Shown here one piece after another: positions 45,211 to 48,023 of a DNA stretch of 48,023 nt. Position 1 is the first letter of the stretch. Each line of letters opens with the position of its first letter. The stretch covers positions 11,006-59,028 of the forward strand of contig KN889051.1 of NCBI GenBank assembly GCA_000934455.1, in the 5' to 3' direction. The stretch is from Apostichopus parvimensis. Lineage: Eukaryota; Echinodermata; Holothuroidea; Aspidochirotida; Stichopodidae. Made by a program: the position numbers and the translations under genes. A model generated the notes under the pieces. That model ran no database searches. It had not been told where the DNA came from and saw nothing but the letters and a program-made list of their open reading frames with translations.

Positions 45211-47179
45211 AGCAAAATAAATTCCCCCAAACTTATACTTTGAATCAAGAATTTAAATGTTAACATTTACTGACTGAAAGTGATCAGCTCAATACTCTTA
45301 CAGATATGTGAACGTACCTATAGCATCAAGTGTGAAGTTCATCCAAGCTGTGTCAAATACACATTGAAAAAAGCACATGCCAAAACCAGTCTAGTCTCTG
45401 GCAAGCAATGAAAAATTCACCATTTTTTTGGAGAAGGTGATACAGAGAAATTTGAACAGATGAACTCTTAAACAAGTCCTTTAATTTGTTCTACCAACCT
45501 ACAGCTGGTAGTTCATCCCATCTGTATTTCTCTAACTGGGTATACAGACCAGTCTGACACAAAATTCACATTTAACACCTTCTTGAAACCAAATGATGAC
45601 TAATGAGCACATAATCAATTATTTCATTGGGTACTCAATAACATTTCTTCATTGAACAATGTCACAAGTTTGCATGTAAAATGCAAATTGGACAAAAGGC
45701 AACCTTTAACGTCATTATTTAAAATGAAAATTTCATTTAGCATTATGGAATTTAAGTATCATGAACAGTAGCCTTGCCGCCTCATTTCACTTCATACATT
45801 AAGTTGGATTTAAGTAAAACTAAACAGTACACAGAAACTATGCATAAAATGTACACCTTCTCTCACAGCAGAGTTACACAGGGCAGTTCATCCTCAAATT
45901 CACTTCTTATGAATGATAGATTGCCTGAGTATATATGTTTCTAATTACAAATGCAAATTTCAACCATGGGTCGATATTAACCACCACTCAGAGATTTCAA
46001 ACTTCTTGATTTCATTTAAGAGCACTAAATATTACAAACCTTGATGAGTGGCAATGACAAAATACTATACTGCTTTCTCAGCTCATAATCATATGTGCTT
46101 CTAAGATAAACTGAAAATTAGAACTAACTTCTACTAAACAGAAGCCAGCTTTTGTGTGACATTTAAAGGTAAATTAATTTTTGCTTTTACAAGGCACAGC
46201 AGGACTTGCATTGATGAGAAGGTTTAGCGTTTGAATATGTGGCTGCAATGGCATCTGAAGAATGCAACATTATAAAGATGAATTGAGATGTTCCTTTAGC
46301 CAAGGGACCTGAATGATACGCAGAAAGCCTATGATGTTTGAACCATGAACAACTCTCAATGTTCTCTGAATCCAAAGTCACTAAGAGTATACAGTAAACA
46401 GAGAATTCCTAGAGCTGTAGTGGATATCATCTTCATATCAGAGTGCTCACATAAATTATACAGGTTTAAAAACATTGCAGTAATGAACTCAAACCTGGCA
46501 GAATCAGAACAACATATGGGTTAGTACAGTAGCTCTTTGTGGAGAGTGAAAGAATAAAGCCACAGCCATATGTGTCAAGTCCACAGTTACAAAGCTCTTG
46601 GCTTGCAAGCTCATGGCAGTCTGTCTATATCTGTTTTTCACTGACATACCATATGAGGCCTATGAATAGCAGTCACCTAAATCTCTAAGGGTTTGTACTG
46701 TGACAAAATTTATGTCAATTTAGACCATATTCTGAGAATGCAATGAGCACAGTTCACTATGTTGATATGCAAGAGAAACTGTTCTTATGAAGCTAAAAGA
46801 ATATCATTTGGTTGAGTTAAGTACTGTAATTATAAAACAGCTGATTAACATCTCACACAGAGGAACAGACCTAGTCAACAATTTAGCCTAAAAGAACCAT
46901 TCCAAAGATTTAGCATATTAGGCTAAGGAGATGGGATGGTGCATTCATATAGTGGAAACAGGTAACAGAGGAACAGAGTTTATTTAGCATTTTGAAATTG
47001 AATATCTTGAGATCCTGAATAGCTATAGAATCTAATTAATTAACCAGCACTCTTTTTGTTATTGACTTTTCTTTTGTGCTAAAATTTTCAGCTGTAGTCA
47101 CCTTATTGCTTAATACAGCTGTTTTGTTTTCTGTAAAGATAGCAGCAAAAGAGCTGAGACAATTACATATCAAGTAGTC
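45211..47179 (-). other. C2CD2L intron upstream of the first visible exon, nothing recognised
   Basis: A weak copy of the dispersed repeat lies at about 46925-46980 (GGATGGTGCATTCATATAGT, GGAAACAGGTAACAGAGGAA). I looked for the preceding SMP exon on the minus strand and did not find it. Confidence 0.45.
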
Positions 47180-48023
47180 TAGTGTTCAAACGATTATGCA
47201 TAACAGAAAATACCGATTACCGATTATTTTTTTCATAATCGTACCGATTCCCATTCCGATTCCGATTATTTGAAAATGAGAAATATCCCGTTTATACGAA
47301 ATCGGCAATAAAGTTTGACAGAAACAATTATTGTTGTGATTTTGCCCTGTTTCCTTTTGCTTAGTTGTAATACAAGGCTCTAAGGTATCCTTTTGTATGT
47401 ACCAAATAACCTCTGGAGTTTCTCGGAAAGACAAAAAAAAGTTTTTTTTTTTAAATTTCCAAAATGCGGAAATATGACATCCTACCTAGTCAGCACTGTG
47501 CTAAGCGAATGGCCTAACCACCTCGATGTGAATGTCACCTGTTAATGTCTTGAAATGGGCTAAGAATAGTTACTCAAAATATCCATCTCAAAAAGTATCT
47601 CAGACAAACCATCCATCTTCAATCTTTACCAAAGTGTAAATTTTAATTACATACTGCCTTCATTCCGACATTATTTTGTACATATTTTCAGTATTATACC
47701 GTTTATGAACAAATAGAAATGTTACGAACTTGAAGTTAAACATACCCATTCGTTACCTTTTTAACTCCATTCAGGTTCAATTAGTAAATGTAAGCTTAGG
47801 TCAATCAAACTGAAACGCCGGCAAATTGTACCATCGTAACTTGTTTAAAATTACTCTAAAATGTAATACCAGATTGATGTAAAGAAATAATAACAACTAG
47901 AAACTACTCCAATATAAAATATAACATTCCCTCTTTAAGACATAGCACATACAGTACCTTCCAAACAAATGCCGATTTCCAGCAAATTTAAAGTTGTAAA
48001 CTAAGCTACGCATTTTTTTTTTT
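47180..48023. mobile_element. hAT-like element, left end only, running out of the window or truncated
   Basis: TAGTGTTCAAACGATTATGC then 'ACCGATTACCGATTATTTTT' and 'CATAATCGTACCGATTCCCA' is the same end as the right terminus of the element at 42471-44105. No matching end occurs before 48023. The candidate 8-bp target is AAGTAGTC (47172-47179). Confidence 0.55.

Overview
The window is animal genomic DNA: AT-rich, intron-dominated, with no bacterial-style gene density. It is built around one split gene on the minus strand, read from high to low coordinates. The repeat content (hAT elements with 'GGCGTAGCCA'-type ends, Penelope-like 3' ends, TGACCTTTGACCT-rich tandem elements) suggests a marine invertebrate, perhaps an echinoderm or another basal deuterostome. 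That assignment is inference and weak.

The gene is a C2CD2/C2CD2L (TMEM24) family lipid-transfer protein. Ten coding exons can be read by eye between 45026 and 185. All have GT-AG sites and all phases match. In order they encode the second half of an SMP lipid-binding domain (45026-44907, 23883-23782, 15840-15694), a linker leading into a C2 domain (13673-13586), the C2 domain (12934-12787, 6537-6479, 4322-4195), and a Ser/Pro/basic tail (3120-2967, 1287-1171, 226-185). The tail carries the family signature APDGTIITTVTT. The N-terminal transmembrane anchor and first half of the SMP domain should lie beyond 48023. The end of the protein should lie before position 1.

The introns hold nearly everything else. 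4.3-12.5 kb: a ~280-bp tandem repeat, a GAGTAC-rich element, a MITE made of ~140-bp monomers with perfect nuclear-receptor DR1 motifs, and a TTAA-flanked element. 15.8-17 kb: a Penelope-like 3' end with a 14-bp target duplication and a degenerate hammerhead motif, only about 20 bp from a splice acceptor, then a minisatellite. 20-24 kb: a 1963-bp near-perfect duplication across a 50-N gap, which duplicates one exon and is most likely two haplotypes placed in tandem. 24-45 kb is a single ~21-kb intron packed with hAT-type elements (some with clean 8-bp duplications), a second shorter tandem-monomer MITE, a 1.45-kb CAG...CTG element, a hAT remnant with a transposase tail and a nested LINE fragment, a second 50-N gap with an 89-bp duplication, and several copies of a short dispersed repeat containing a consensus splice donor.

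I found no second protein-coding gene, no tRNA or rRNA, and no CRISPR array. Other open frames of 60-160 codons look like chance.
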